Source of the DNA: Rhodocyclaceae bacterium
GTDB taxonomy: Bacteria > Pseudomonadota > Gammaproteobacteria > Burkholderiales > Rhodocyclaceae
Reading direction: 5' to 3'
Assembly (NCBI GenBank): GCA_019455325.1
Contig: JACFMQ010000008.1
Coordinates: forward strand, 1 to 64,000
Length of the DNA stretch: 64,000 nucleotides
The position numbers were made by a program, and so were the translations under genes. Numbering within the stretch: the first letter of the stretch is position 1; each line of letters begins with the position of its first letter. The notes beneath the pieces were generated by a model that did not search any database, was not told where the DNA came from, and was given only the letters and a program-made list of their open reading frames with translations. Positions 16,845 through 24,736 of this stretch are shown here, piece after piece.

Positions 16845-18440
16845 ATGAAGAAAAGAAACGACAGAGCGGGGTTCTCACTCACCCTGCCGAGCGCGGCGCT
16901 CGCCGCCGGGCTCGCCTTCCCGGCCATGCCGACCTTCGCCGATACCGGCCTGAAGGTCGACGGCTACCTGCGCCAGGAACTGTCCTGGAACATGCAGGAC
17001 TGGAAGGACACGCCGAACTACGACGACCGCGGCAAGCTGTCGATGGCGCGCACCACCGCCCGCCTGAACCTCGACTGGAAGGCGACCAACGACGTCTTCG
17101 TCATCGCCAAGCTGCGCGCCGTCGGCGAGGTGCAGACGCCGTTCCTGCGCCACCTCGAAAAGATGGGCGCGAACAACTACCGCGGCGGCGACATCATGGA
17201 TCTCTACAACCGCAACCGGATCAGTGACGTGGTCCGCGAGCTGTACGTCGACTTCCCGCTCGGCGAACGTACCCGCCTGCGCCTGGGCAAGCAGCAGATC
17301 GCCTGGGGCGAGACCGACTTCTTCGCCGCCAACGACCTGGTGCACGGCTTCGACTACACCTGGCGCTCCTTCCTCGAACCGGCCAACGAGGAGCTGCGCA
17401 AGGCCAACATCATGGCCAAGATGAACATCGACGTGCCCGAATGGGACGGCGGCATCGAGCTGTTCGTCCGTCCGGGCTGGGACCGCAAGAGCGACATCGG
17501 CACCGAGCTGGAAATCTACGGCGGCCGCTGGTCGAGCCAGCCCTGGGCCGGCGTCGACTTCCGCAACATCGACCCCTACGACTACAAGAACAAGAAGGGC
17601 GACGTGCGCGACGTCACCGGCGGCATCCGCTGGAGCGGCATGGCCGGCGACGTCAACTACTCGGTCTCGTGGATGAAGACCTACTGGCAGAACCCGATCA
17701 TGAACGGCACCAGCAAGTTCAACGGCATGCCCGGCACCAGCCCGGTGCAGACCGAGGGCCGCGCCGACACCATCGGCCTGTTCGGCGACGTGATCTACCC
17801 GACCGTCGACGTCTTCGGCTTCACCGCCAGCGGCTACGCCGAATGGGCGGACGCGGTGTTCAGCACCGAGGTGGCCTACGTCAAGGACGCGCCCTACAAC
17901 ATCTCGTCGATCCCCGGTTCGTTCGCGACGCAGAACGTGGCGCCGGGCTTCGACGGCGTGAAGTACAAGAACGTGCTGGCGTGGATGCTGCGCATGGACA
18001 AGAACCTCGCCTTCACGAAGTCGCTGCTCGGCACCGAGAAGCCGATGTTCTTCTCGGTGCAACTGTTCGACAAGTGGGTCCAGAACTACGACAAGGACGA
18101 CCGCCTGCTGTACTCGGTGGGCTGGGGCGGCAAGGTCAAGGAGCACTCCGTGCTGCTCACCGGCATCTTCGGCCTTTCCTACGACAACGGCCGCATCCGG
18201 CCGGAGCTCGTGGTCGGCGCCGACCTGAGCAACGGCGGCGGCTTCGCCGTGCCGTCGGTGACCTTCGAGCTGGCCAAGAACTGGCGCTGGAAGGTCGAGT
18301 ACGACAAGTTCTGGAACGACGACTGGCGCGACGGCAGGAAGTGCGGCGCGCCGAACGCCGGCAACTGCGACAAGGCCAGCCTGTTCGGCTACTTCCACAA
18401 GCGCGACCAGTTCTACACCAGCCTGACCTACCTGTTCTGA
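16845..18440 (+). CDS. DUF1302 outer-membrane protein of envelope module 1
   Basis: A 531-residue exported protein with an N-terminal signal peptide (LPSAALAAGLAFPAMPTFA) and alternating, tyrosine/tryptophan-rich stretches ending in an aromatic residue (FYTSLTYLF), as in outer-membrane beta-barrels. LRLGKQQIAWGETDFF and WNDDWRDG are recognisable DUF1302 features. The ATG at 16845 has AGGAG six bases upstream. DUF1302 genes usually neighbour DUF1329 genes in hydrocarbon, terpene or steroid degraders, where uptake or export of hydrophobic compounds is suspected but not proven. Confidence 0.85.
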   Translation: MKKRNDRAGFSLTLPSAALAAGLAFPAMPTFADTGLKVDGYLRQELSWNMQDWKDTPNYDDRGKLSMARTTARLNLDWKATNDVFVIAKLRAVGEVQTPFLRHLEKMGANNYRGGDIMDLYNRNRISDVVRELYVDFPLGERTRLRLGKQQIAWGETDFFAANDLVHGFDYTWRSFLEPANEELRKANIMAKMNIDVPEWDGGIELFVRPGWDRKSDIGTELEIYGGRWSSQPWAGVDFRNIDPYDYKNKKGDVRDVTGGIRWSGMAGDVNYSVSWMKTYWQNPIMNGTSKFNGMPGTSPVQTEGRADTIGLFGDVIYPTVDVFGFTASGYAEWADAVFSTEVAYVKDAPYNISSIPGSFATQNVAPGFDGVKYKNVLAWMLRMDKNLAFTKSLLGTEKPMFFSVQLFDKWVQNYDKDDRLLYSVGWGGKVKEHSVLLTGIFGLSYDNGRIRPELVVGADLSNGGGFAVPSVTFELAKNWRWKVEYDKFWNDDWRDGRKCGAPNAGNCDKASLFGYFHKRDQFYTSLTYLF

Positions 18441-18456
18441 CCCCGGGAGCGATCAC

Positions 18457-19725
18457 ATGCACGACATCAAGAAACCCTTCCTGCGCGCGGCCGCGGCGAC
18501 GCTCGCCGTCGCCGCCTGCGGCTTCGCCCAGGCCGCCGAACTGCCGGCCGGCACCGTCATCTCCGCCGAGAACATCGACAAGATCAAGAACGACACCTTC
18601 GAGGGCCACACCATCGCCAGCCTGCTCACCGAGCGCATGGAGTGGCGCATCCGCAACAGCGGCTGGAAGCTGCCGCTGGTGAAATCGAAGGAGATTCCGC
18701 TCGATCCGAAATGGGTCAAGGCGTCCAAGGCCAACGCCGGCAAGACGAAGATCAACGCCGGCACCTGCCAGGTCGACGGCTGGGGCGCCGGCCAGCCCTT
18801 TCCCGACGTCGACATGAAGGACCCGCAGGCCGCCGAGAAGATCATCTGGAACTGGCACCTCGGCCAGCTCGCCGGCGATTCGGCCTTTGCCCCGGCCAGC
18901 CAGATCCTCATCGACGGCAAGCGCGGCATACATGCCGATCTGACGTGGGAGTATTCCCGCTACTCCATGAAGGGGCGGCTGAGCGGCGACGCCACGACCG
19001 AAGGCGACGGCAGCGAGCGCGGCCGCCAGTTCGTGCACTTCAAGTCGCCGGCCGACATGAAGGGGCTGGGCACCTTCTCCATCACCTACGACTCGGCCAA
19101 GGTGCCCGACGTCTGGGCCTACATCCCGGCGGTGCGGCGCGTGCGCCGGCTGTCGGGCGGCGCCTGGATGGACCCGGTCGGCTCCTCCGACCAGCTCAAC
19201 GACGACCTGGAAATCTTCAACGCCCGGCCGTGCTGGTACACCGGCTACAAGATACTCGAAAAGCGCCACGTGCTCGCCGTCGCGAACAGCAAGACGCAGT
19301 TGTGGAACCGCAACGCCAAGGCTTTCGAGGAAAGATTCCCGATCCTCGAAAACCAGCCGCCGTTCTGGAACATGAACAACAACGTGTTCGAGCCGCGCGA
19401 GGTCTACGTGATCGAGGCCATCACGCCGCCCGAGCACCCCTACAGCAAGAAGGTGCTGTACGTGGACACCAAGTACCCGCGCATCTATTACGGCGAGGCC
19501 TACAACCGCAAGGGCGAGTTCTGGAAGATGATGGAATTCCACTCCTATCCGGCCGTGGCCGAGGACGGGTTCCGCGACGTGCGCTCCTCGGCCGGCGCCA
19601 TCATCGACTTCCAGCGTAACCACGCGACGGTGTTCGTGTCCGAAGCCGAGACCTGGAAGACCAACTCGCCGGGCGTGAGCGCCAAGGACTTCACGCTGCA
19701 GCTCCTGCAGTCCGGCGGCCGCTGA
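18457..19725 (+). CDS. DUF1329 periplasmic (LolB/LppX-like) protein of envelope module 1
   Basis: A 422-residue protein with a signal peptide ending near FAQAAELPAG. The body has the DUF1329 pattern, including WAYIPAVRRVRRLSGG, DWDL-type acidic stretches and KKVLYVDTKYPRIYYGE. DUF1329 is predicted to adopt a half-barrel fold like the lipoprotein carriers LolB and LppX, so it could carry a hydrophobic ligand across the periplasm between the RND permease and the DUF1302 barrel. It is the last gene of module 1 and a GC-rich hairpin follows. Confidence 0.85.
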   Translation: MHDIKKPFLRAAAATLAVAACGFAQAAELPAGTVISAENIDKIKNDTFEGHTIASLLTERMEWRIRNSGWKLPLVKSKEIPLDPKWVKASKANAGKTKINAGTCQVDGWGAGQPFPDVDMKDPQAAEKIIWNWHLGQLAGDSAFAPASQILIDGKRGIHADLTWEYSRYSMKGRLSGDATTEGDGSERGRQFVHFKSPADMKGLGTFSITYDSAKVPDVWAYIPAVRRVRRLSGGAWMDPVGSSDQLNDDLEIFNARPCWYTGYKILEKRHVLAVANSKTQLWNRNAKAFEERFPILENQPPFWNMNNNVFEPREVYVIEAITPPEHPYSKKVLYVDTKYPRIYYGEAYNRKGEFWKMMEFHSYPAVAEDGFRDVRSSAGAIIDFQRNHATVFVSEAETWKTNSPGVSAKDFTLQLLQSGGR

Positions 19726-19732
19726 CCGCAGC

Positions 19733-19763
19733 GCCGGCCTCGTCCCCCCGGGGCGAGGCCGGC
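19733..19763 (+). terminator. Probable terminator hairpin after envelope module 1
   Basis: GCCGGCCTCG-T-CCCC pairs with GGGGCGAGGCCGGC (14 bp with one bulged T), eight bases after the DUF1329 stop. No T-run follows, so termination strength is uncertain. Confidence 0.55.
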
Positions 19764-19779
19764 CGCGGCTTCGCCTGCG

Positions 19780-19869
19780 GCGCCTGTGCCGTGACAGACA
19801 AGAAGAATCGCATCGTCGATCAAGATTCGCCGGCAATTTGCCCATAAGTTGCAAGCGAAGGCGATGAGG
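19780..19869. repeat. Dispersed intergenic repeat, copy A (diverged)
   Basis: It shares GCGCCTGTGCCGTG-CAGACAAG, AATCGCATCG, GTCAAG-like and CATAAG blocks in the same order and spacing as copies at 40167 and 61338. It lacks their central CCGGCG/CGCCGG hairpin and 3' extension. It lies between the DUF1329 gene and the porin. Confidence 0.65.
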
Positions 19870-19964
19870 TCAGGCACGACGGATCCCGGTCACACCTCGT
19901 AGATCGTTGATTTATTCCTGTTTATCCGGCATCGGCGGCAGGAATCCAGGCGCACGCGATTTTT

Positions 19965-19992
19965 TGTCACTGTCGTGGATATATCTGTGACA
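19965..19992. promoter_or_regulatory. Inverted repeat upstream of the porin gene
   Basis: TGTCAC and GTGACA are perfect inverted 6-mers separated by 16 AT-rich bases, centred about 60 bases before the porin start in the most AT-rich stretch of the neighbourhood. It could be an operator or part of the promoter. Nothing identifies the regulator. Confidence 0.35.
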
Positions 19993-20041
19993 TATCGGCA
20001 GAAATGCCAGTTGTTTAAATAAACTGAAAAAGGAGAGGTGC

Positions 20042-21148
20042 ATGAAGATTGTCAAAGCCACAGCAATTGGCGTCCTGTCGTTGTCCGGTGCCGCGTTCGC
20101 CCAGTCGAACGTGACCATCTACGGGGTCATCGATGCGGCCTACGTCTATACCAGCGGGCACGATGCCGCAGGCAAGTCGTCCCACTTCAACGGCGTCGTC
20201 GCCGGCGGCCTGGCCGGCTCGCGTCTCGGCTTCAGGGGGGAGGAATCCCTCGGCAACGGACTTTCGGCGATTTTTACGCTCGAATACGCCATCAACAACG
20301 ACGACAACTCCGGCGTCGGCACCGGCGCCACGGCCAACCCCGGCACGCTCGCCCGGCAGCAGTTCGTCGGCCTGAAGGGGAACTGGGGCGCGCTGACGCT
20401 CGGTCGCCAATATGCGCCCGGCTTCCTCTCCACGGTGAAGAACGACGCCTCGGGCGGCGCGCTCTGGTCGCCGCAGGCGATGCTCGCCGCCTTCTCCGGC
20501 AGCACCTTCGTTCCCGGCAACCCGGCGCGGATCAACAACTCGGTGGCGTACAAGAGCCCGAACCTTTCCGGCATGGTCTTCGACGTCATCTACGGCTACG
20601 GCGAGAACGTCGGCGCCGGCACGAGCCGCACCGACGACGGCTTCATGGGCGTGGGCGTCAATTACGGCAGCGGCCCCCTGAACGTCGATCTCGCCTGGCA
20701 GTCCCGGCAGAATCGAGCCAAGGTCGGCGGCGGCCGCGACGACATCAACGAGTGGTTCCTGGGCGCGAGCTACGACTTCAAGGTCGTCAAGCTCTTCGGC
20801 TCCTATCAGACCGCCGATGACAAGACCAATCCGGCGGCGAATGCCGACTTCGACATTTTCAATGTCGGCGTCGGCGTTCCGGTGACCGCGAACGGCGTCG
20901 TCAATCTGTCCTGGGCAGGCTACCGGCCGGACAAGGGCAGCAACAACGAGTCGTCGGCATGGAACCTCGGCTACGTGCATGCGCTCTCGAAGCGGACCAA
21001 GCTCTACACCGGCTATACGCGCGTGAGCAACGATTCGGGCAGCGTGCCGGCCCGGATGATCACGACGAGCGCGGCGCTGGCGGGTAACGCCAGCGGCACC
21101 GCCGGCGACAACAGCACCTTCTACGCCGGCATCAATCACTCGTTCTAA
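20042..21148 (+). CDS. Neisseria-type general porin
   Basis: A 368-residue trimeric-porin family protein. Signal peptide MKIVKATAIGVLSLSGAAFA is followed by QSNVTIYGVIDAAYVY, the classic betaproteobacterial porin start. LAGSRLGFRGEESLG (about 57-71), LARQQFVGLKGNWGALTLGR and a C-terminal beta-strand ending in phenylalanine (INHSF) complete the picture. AGGAGAGG is placed correctly before the ATG. It stands alone between a repeat element and a terminator, so it is probably monocistronic. It should give passive diffusion of small hydrophilic solutes. Confidence 0.95.
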   Translation: MKIVKATAIGVLSLSGAAFAQSNVTIYGVIDAAYVYTSGHDAAGKSSHFNGVVAGGLAGSRLGFRGEESLGNGLSAIFTLEYAINNDDNSGVGTGATANPGTLARQQFVGLKGNWGALTLGRQYAPGFLSTVKNDASGGALWSPQAMLAAFSGSTFVPGNPARINNSVAYKSPNLSGMVFDVIYGYGENVGAGTSRTDDGFMGVGVNYGSGPLNVDLAWQSRQNRAKVGGGRDDINEWFLGASYDFKVVKLFGSYQTADDKTNPAANADFDIFNVGVGVPVTANGVVNLSWAGYRPDKGSNNESSAWNLGYVHALSKRTKLYTGYTRVSNDSGSVPARMITTSAALAGNASGTAGDNSTFYAGINHSF

Positions 21149-21164
21149 GTAGTCAGCGCAGGAA

Positions 21165-21190
21165 ACGGGGCCGCGCCTGCGCGGCCCCGT
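21165..21190 (+). terminator. Terminator hairpin after the porin gene
   Basis: ACGGGGCCGCGC and GCGCGGCCCCGT form a perfect inverted repeat 16 bases after the porin stop (effective loop of four or more bases). No clear T-run follows. Confidence 0.65.
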
Positions 21191-21270
21191 CCGTTCGACG
21201 CGACGGGGCGTCCGGGCGCGAACGCCCAATCCTGGCGCGCCTTTCAGCGCGGCCGGCGGTGTGCCACCTG

Positions 21271-21288
21271 GTGTTTACCGTGTAACAC
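21271..21288. promoter_or_regulatory. Palindromic operator-like site before the antitoxin remnant
   Basis: GTGTT-TACCGTGT-AACAC is a perfect 5-bp inverted repeat 14 bases before the truncated antitoxin ATG. This is where RHH antitoxins bind to repress their own operon. Binding is inferred from position only. Confidence 0.4.
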
Positions 21289-21302
21289 ATGAGGGCGACG
21301 CC

Positions 21303-21440
21303 ATGAGCGAGGCAACCTTTACCTTCCGGGTCGATGAGACTCTGAAAAACGATTTCGCCACGGCCGCAAAGGCCCGTGACCGCACCGGCGCGTCGCACCG
21401 ACACCCAACCGCCATGCCGACACTTCTCTTCCAGAGTTGA
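21303..21440 (+). pseudogene. Truncated RelB/DinJ-type ribbon-helix-helix antitoxin remnant
   Basis: The frame encodes 45 residues. The first 30 (MSEATFTFRVDETLKNDFAT then AAKARDRTGA) match the start of RelB/DinJ-like antitoxins: a short beta-strand and the first helix of a ribbon-helix-helix domain. After that the sequence turns into unrelated SHRHPTAMPTLLFQS and stops. The second helix and toxin-binding tail are missing, and no toxin gene follows. It is therefore a broken toxin-antitoxin relic, probably cut when the arsenic operon or its promoter became joined here. Confidence 0.6.
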
Positions 21441-21450
21441 CCCGGATGAA

Positions 21451-21472
21451 TATTTCGATAATAGTCGAAATA
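21451..21472. promoter_or_regulatory. Palindrome overlapping the arsR start (likely ArsR operator)
   Basis: TATTTCGA-TAATAG-TCGAAATA is a perfect 8-bp inverted repeat, and its last A is the first base of the arsR ATG. The AT-rich dyad with TTCGA/TCGAA arms suits ArsR/SmtB-type winged-helix repressors, and its place implies autorepression of the arsRC-acr3 operon. Confidence 0.65.
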
Positions 21473-21819
21473 TGGAATCATTAGCCATAGCCAAGGCGCT
21501 CGGCGCCATCGCCCACGAAACGCGGCTCGAAGTCTTCCGCCTGCTGGTTCAGGCCGGCCCCGCCGGTCTGCCGGCCGGCAAACTGGCGGAACTCACGGGG
21601 CTTGCGCCCTCGTCGCTCTCCTTCCACCTCAAAGAGCTGGTGCTGGCCGAGATGGCCGGTTCGAAGCAGGAAGGGCGCTTTGTCATCTATTCCGCACGGT
21701 ACGAAACCATGAACGCCGTGCTCACCTATCTCACGGAGAACTGCTGCGGCGGCAATCCATGTTCTCCCGCGTCTGCCTGCTGCGAACCGGAGCCGGTCGG
21801 GGCCGCGCGTCGCCGCTGA
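21472..21819 (+). CDS. arsR: ArsR-family arsenic-responsive repressor
   Basis: A 115-residue winged-helix repressor. The helix-turn-helix is LAELTGLAPSSLSFHLKEL (about 38-56) and the wing is GRFVIYSA. The usual metal motif CVC in helix 3 is missing. Instead the C-terminus has C91, C92, C97, C103 and C104, resembling repressors such as Acidithiobacillus ArsR that bind As(III) with a C-terminal cysteine set. The ATG at 21472 lies within the operator palindrome and has no good Shine-Dalgarno site, so translation may be weak or leaderless. arsC follows 22 bases on. Confidence 0.93.
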   Translation: MESLAIAKALGAIAHETRLEVFRLLVQAGPAGLPAGKLAELTGLAPSSLSFHLKELVLAEMAGSKQEGRFVIYSARYETMNAVLTYLTENCCGGNPCSPASACCEPEPVGAARRR

Positions 21820-21841
21820 TTGCCAGAGCAAGGGATTTTTC

Positions 21842-22345
21842 ATGTCCGACAAGACCTACAGCGTTCTCTTCCTCTGCACGGGCAATTCCGCTCGCAGCGT
21901 CATGGCCGAAGTGGTGCTCGGTACCCTGGGCAAGGGCCGCTTCAAGGTATTCAGCGCCGGCAGCCATCCAACTGGCCAGGTCAATCCCTTCGCCATCGAG
22001 AAGATCCAGGGGCTCGGCTATCCGCTCGAGAAACTCCGTTCCAAGAGCTGGGACGAGTTCGCCGTGCCGGGCGCGCCGCAAATGGATTTCATCATCACTG
22101 TCTGCGACCAGGCCGCCGGCGAGGTCTGCCCGGTCTGGCCCGGGCAACCGATCTCTGCCCATTGGGGGTTCCGCGATCCGGCCGCGGCGACCGGCACGGA
22201 TACCGAGAAGCGCAGGGCCTTCGACGAAGTCTTCCGCCAGATCATGATCCGCGCCCGACTCTTCGCCCAGTTGCCGCTCGCCGTTCTCGACAAGCAGGCC
22301 ATCCACCGCGAGCTACGCGCCATCGGCGAGCGGGAAGCCGAATAG
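21842..22345 (+). CDS. arsC: Arsenate reductase, low-molecular-weight phosphatase type
   Basis: Reduces arsenate to arsenite, which Acr3 then exports. The 167-residue protein has the phosphatase loop LCTGNSARSV with nucleophile C12, and two more cysteines, C88 and C96, that can form the thiol relay of thioredoxin-coupled ArsC enzymes. WPGQPISAHWGFRDP is typical of this group. It lies 22 bases after arsR, and its TAG directly abuts the acr3 ATG. Confidence 0.93.
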   Translation: MSDKTYSVLFLCTGNSARSVMAEVVLGTLGKGRFKVFSAGSHPTGQVNPFAIEKIQGLGYPLEKLRSKSWDEFAVPGAPQMDFIITVCDQAAGEVCPVWPGQPISAHWGFRDPAAATGTDTEKRRAFDEVFRQIMIRARLFAQLPLAVLDKQAIHRELRAIGEREAE

Positions 22346-23383
22346 ATGGAAGCCCGCATCGGTTTCTTCGAGCGCTACCTGACCGTCTGGGTCGCGCTCT
22401 GCATCGTGCTCGGCATCGCGTTCGGGCAAGCCTCCCCGGCGCTGGTTCAGGCCGTTGGTCGCATGGAGGTGGCGCGGGTCAACTTGCCGGTCGGCATCCT
22501 GATCTGGGTGATGATCGTGCCGATGCTGCTCAAGATCGATTTCGGCGCGCTGCACCAGGTCAGGCAGCACTGGAAGGGGATCGGCGTCACGCTGTTCATC
22601 AATTGGGCGGTCAAGCCGTTCTCGATGGCCTTCCTCGCCTGGCTCTTCATCCGCCACGTGTTCGCCGAGCAGTTGCCGGCCGATCAACTCGACAGCTACG
22701 TGGCGGGACTGATCCTGCTGGCAGCGGCGCCGTGCACGGCGATGGTGTTCGTGTGGAGTCAGCTCACCAAGGGCGATCCCTACTTCACGCTGTCGCAGGT
22801 CGCCCTGAACGACGGCATCATGGTCGTGGCCTTCGCCCCCATCGTGGCGCTGCTGCTGGGCTTGTCCAGCATCGTCGTGCCCTGGGACACGCTGCTCGTG
22901 TCCGTGGCGCTCTACATCGTCATTCCGGTGATTCTTGCCCAGGTGTGGCGCAGGCAATTGCTGCAGCGCGGCGAAGCCGCTTTCAGTGCGACGGTGCAGA
23001 AGATCGGGCCGTTCTCGATCGCCGCGCTACTGCTGACGCTGGTGCTGCTCTTCGCATTTCAGGGCAAGGCCATTCTGGAGCAGCCGCTGGTGATCGCCAT
23101 GCTCGCCGTGCCGATCCTGATCCAGGTGTTCTTCAATTCCGGAGCCGCGTATCTGCTCAACCGGAAACTGGGTGTGGCCCATTGCGTCGCCGGGCCGTCC
23201 TGTCTGATCGGCGCCTCCAACTTCTTCGAGCTGGCGGTGGCGACGGCGATCAGCCTGTTCGGGTTCCATTCCGGGGCAGCCCTGGCCACCGTGGTCGGCG
23301 TGCTGATCGAAGTGCCGGTGATGCTGCTGGTGGTGCGGCTGGTCAACGGCTCGAAGCGCTGGTACGAGGCGAGCATGGCCTGA
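22346..23383 (+). CDS. acr3: Acr3 arsenite efflux permease
   Basis: A 345-residue membrane protein with about ten hydrophobic helices. It carries APCTAMVFVWSQLTKGDPYF with the conserved cysteine needed for As(III) transport, and GPSCLIGASNFFELAVATAI, both hallmarks of Acr3. The ATG follows the arsC stop without any gap, so the two are translationally coupled. Together with arsR and arsC it forms a minimal arsenic resistance operon. The three genes have less extreme G+C and codon use than their flanks, which suggests separate acquisition. Confidence 0.95.
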   Translation: MEARIGFFERYLTVWVALCIVLGIAFGQASPALVQAVGRMEVARVNLPVGILIWVMIVPMLLKIDFGALHQVRQHWKGIGVTLFINWAVKPFSMAFLAWLFIRHVFAEQLPADQLDSYVAGLILLAAAPCTAMVFVWSQLTKGDPYFTLSQVALNDGIMVVAFAPIVALLLGLSSIVVPWDTLLVSVALYIVIPVILAQVWRRQLLQRGEAAFSATVQKIGPFSIAALLLTLVLLFAFQGKAILEQPLVIAMLAVPILIQVFFNSGAAYLLNRKLGVAHCVAGPSCLIGASNFFELAVATAISLFGFHSGAALATVVGVLIEVPVMLLVVRLVNGSKRWYEASMA

Positions 23384-23387
23384 GGCG

Positions 23388-23410
23388 GCACGCGGCCCTG
23401 CCGGCCGTGC
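23388..23410 (+). terminator. Possible terminator after acr3
   Basis: GCACG-C-GGCC pairs with GGCCGTGC around a five-base loop immediately behind the acr3 stop, with one bulged base. The following bases are GCTTTCTTCG, a weak U-rich tail. Confidence 0.4.
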
Positions 23411-23645
23411 GCTTTCTTCGCCCTCTCCCATATCGAACACGCCAGCAAGGTCGTGGCGCCGGCCTCCAGCGCGGCGCGCGTTTCACCAACACTTCCTCCC
23501 CTCCGAGCCTCAGTTTCCGGGCTTTGCCCGAGGTCAGGCAGACCTCGCGGACGGGCGCTTGCCGCGTCAGAACCAGGGCGTTGTATACGGCTGGTCAATG
23601 TGCGTTGTCAGTCAAGACGGACTGCGCGCGCAATCACTTCTTTAC

Positions 23646-23657
23646 ATGAAAATTCAT
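23646..23657. promoter_or_regulatory. Small palindrome upstream of the DapA-like operon
   Basis: ATGAA-AA-TTCAT is a perfect dyad 63 bases before the DapA-like start, in AT-rich DNA. It resembles the ATGA-N5-TCAT site at 35296-35308 before the ABC importer, so both might be bound by the MarR protein encoded at 33.5 kb. This is speculative. Confidence 0.3.
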
Positions 23658-23720
23658 ATTCAATGACTCCTCGGCAGCCTGGCAGCAGTGACCGGGCCCT
23701 TTGAATCCAAGGAGTGAAGA

Positions 23721-24689
23721 ATGAAATATCGGAAGCACGAAGCCAAGGAGTGGGCGCGCAAGAATCTGCCCGGCATCAACGGCGGCATCATCCAGCCGCT
23801 GAACAAGGATTACAGCATCGACTTCGAGGGGACCAAGGCCTGGATCAACCGCCAGATCGAGATGGGCGTCGATTCGATCACCTGCGACGGCGCCTGCGGC
23901 GAGTGGCTGACCTTCACCGTCGAGGAACGCAAGAAGATCTACGAAGTGGCGGCGGAGACGGTCGCCGGCCGCGTGCCGCTCTTGGCCAACACCAGCCACC
24001 CGAGCATCATGGCCGCCGTCGAGCTGGCCAAGCACGCCGAGGCGGTCGGCGCCGACGCGCTGATGCACGTCACGCCCTACTCGAATTCCTCCAGCAACGA
24101 AGGCGTGCTGCGCTACTTCGAGTATCTGGCGGAGCGGGTCGACATCGGCATCTGCCTGTACAACACGCGCCCCTCCGGCTACGTGCTGACGCCCGAGTTC
24201 ATCAAGGAGCTGGCCGAGAAGATCCCGAACATCTGCGGCATCAAGCAGGGCATGGGCAGCATCGACCAGACGCTCAAGGCCTACAAGCTCGCCGGCGACC
24301 TGATCGTCATCGGCGATCCGTTCGAGGACTACTGGCCCGAGCAGATGCGCTACATGCCGAAGACCGCGATGCAGTTCTGCAACTTCGTCGGCGCGCTCTT
24401 CCAGACCCCGGCCAAGCCGCGCGTGTCGCAGTACACCAAGCTGATCAAGGAAGGCAAGGTCGACGAGGGGATGAAGATCTACAACGAGCTGTCGCCGCTG
24501 CGCGTCCTCTTCCACGAGACGCAGGTCGCCTACCTGATGGGCAAGGGCGTGTTCCCGCTGGCCGGCCTCAAGTACTGGGCGGAGAAGCTGGGGCTGCCGG
24601 GCGGCCCGGTGCGTCCGCCGTTCGAGGTGCTGCCGGACTACGTGCGCGGGCAGATCGACGCCCGCCTGGCCGAAGCCGGCCTGATCTGA
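23721..24689 (+). CDS. DapA/NanA-superfamily Schiff-base lyase, substrate unknown
   Basis: A 322-residue TIM-barrel protein of the dihydrodipicolinate synthase/N-acetylneuraminate lyase superfamily. The Schiff-base lysine lies in CGIKQGMGS (K175) and the conserved tyrosine in CLYNTRPSGY (Y147). The threonine pair of true DHDPS (GTTGE) is replaced by GACGE (57-61), so lysine biosynthesis is unlikely. Other members of the family perform aldol cleavage, dehydration or hydration-cleavage of oxo acids. It heads an operon of acyl-CoA enzymes, so a C-C cleaving step in a catabolic pathway is inferred. Confidence 0.85.
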   Translation: MKYRKHEAKEWARKNLPGINGGIIQPLNKDYSIDFEGTKAWINRQIEMGVDSITCDGACGEWLTFTVEERKKIYEVAAETVAGRVPLLANTSHPSIMAAVELAKHAEAVGADALMHVTPYSNSSSNEGVLRYFEYLAERVDIGICLYNTRPSGYVLTPEFIKELAEKIPNICGIKQGMGSIDQTLKAYKLAGDLIVIGDPFEDYWPEQMRYMPKTAMQFCNFVGALFQTPAKPRVSQYTKLIKEGKVDEGMKIYNELSPLRVLFHETQVAYLMGKGVFPLAGLKYWAEKLGLPGGPVRPPFEVLPDYVRGQIDARLAEAGLI

Positions 24690-24736
24690 TCGCGATCGCG
24701 CGCCCTTGCGGGCGCGCACCAACCTGGGATGAGACC

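Larger units (their letters stand above)
23384..23720. other. Intergenic region between the ars operon and the catabolic island
   Basis: These 337 bases contain a bulged hairpin at 23388-23410 and an AT-rich palindrome at 23646-23657. The middle (about 23420-23600) shows no credible gene. The promoter for the DapA-like operon should lie in the last 150 bases, which are the most AT-rich; AAGGAG before 23721 is its ribosome-binding site. Confidence 0.5.

Noticed and set aside
21303-21440. Functional antitoxin gene
   Set aside because: Only the first 30 residues resemble the family, the second helix is missing and no toxin gene follows.
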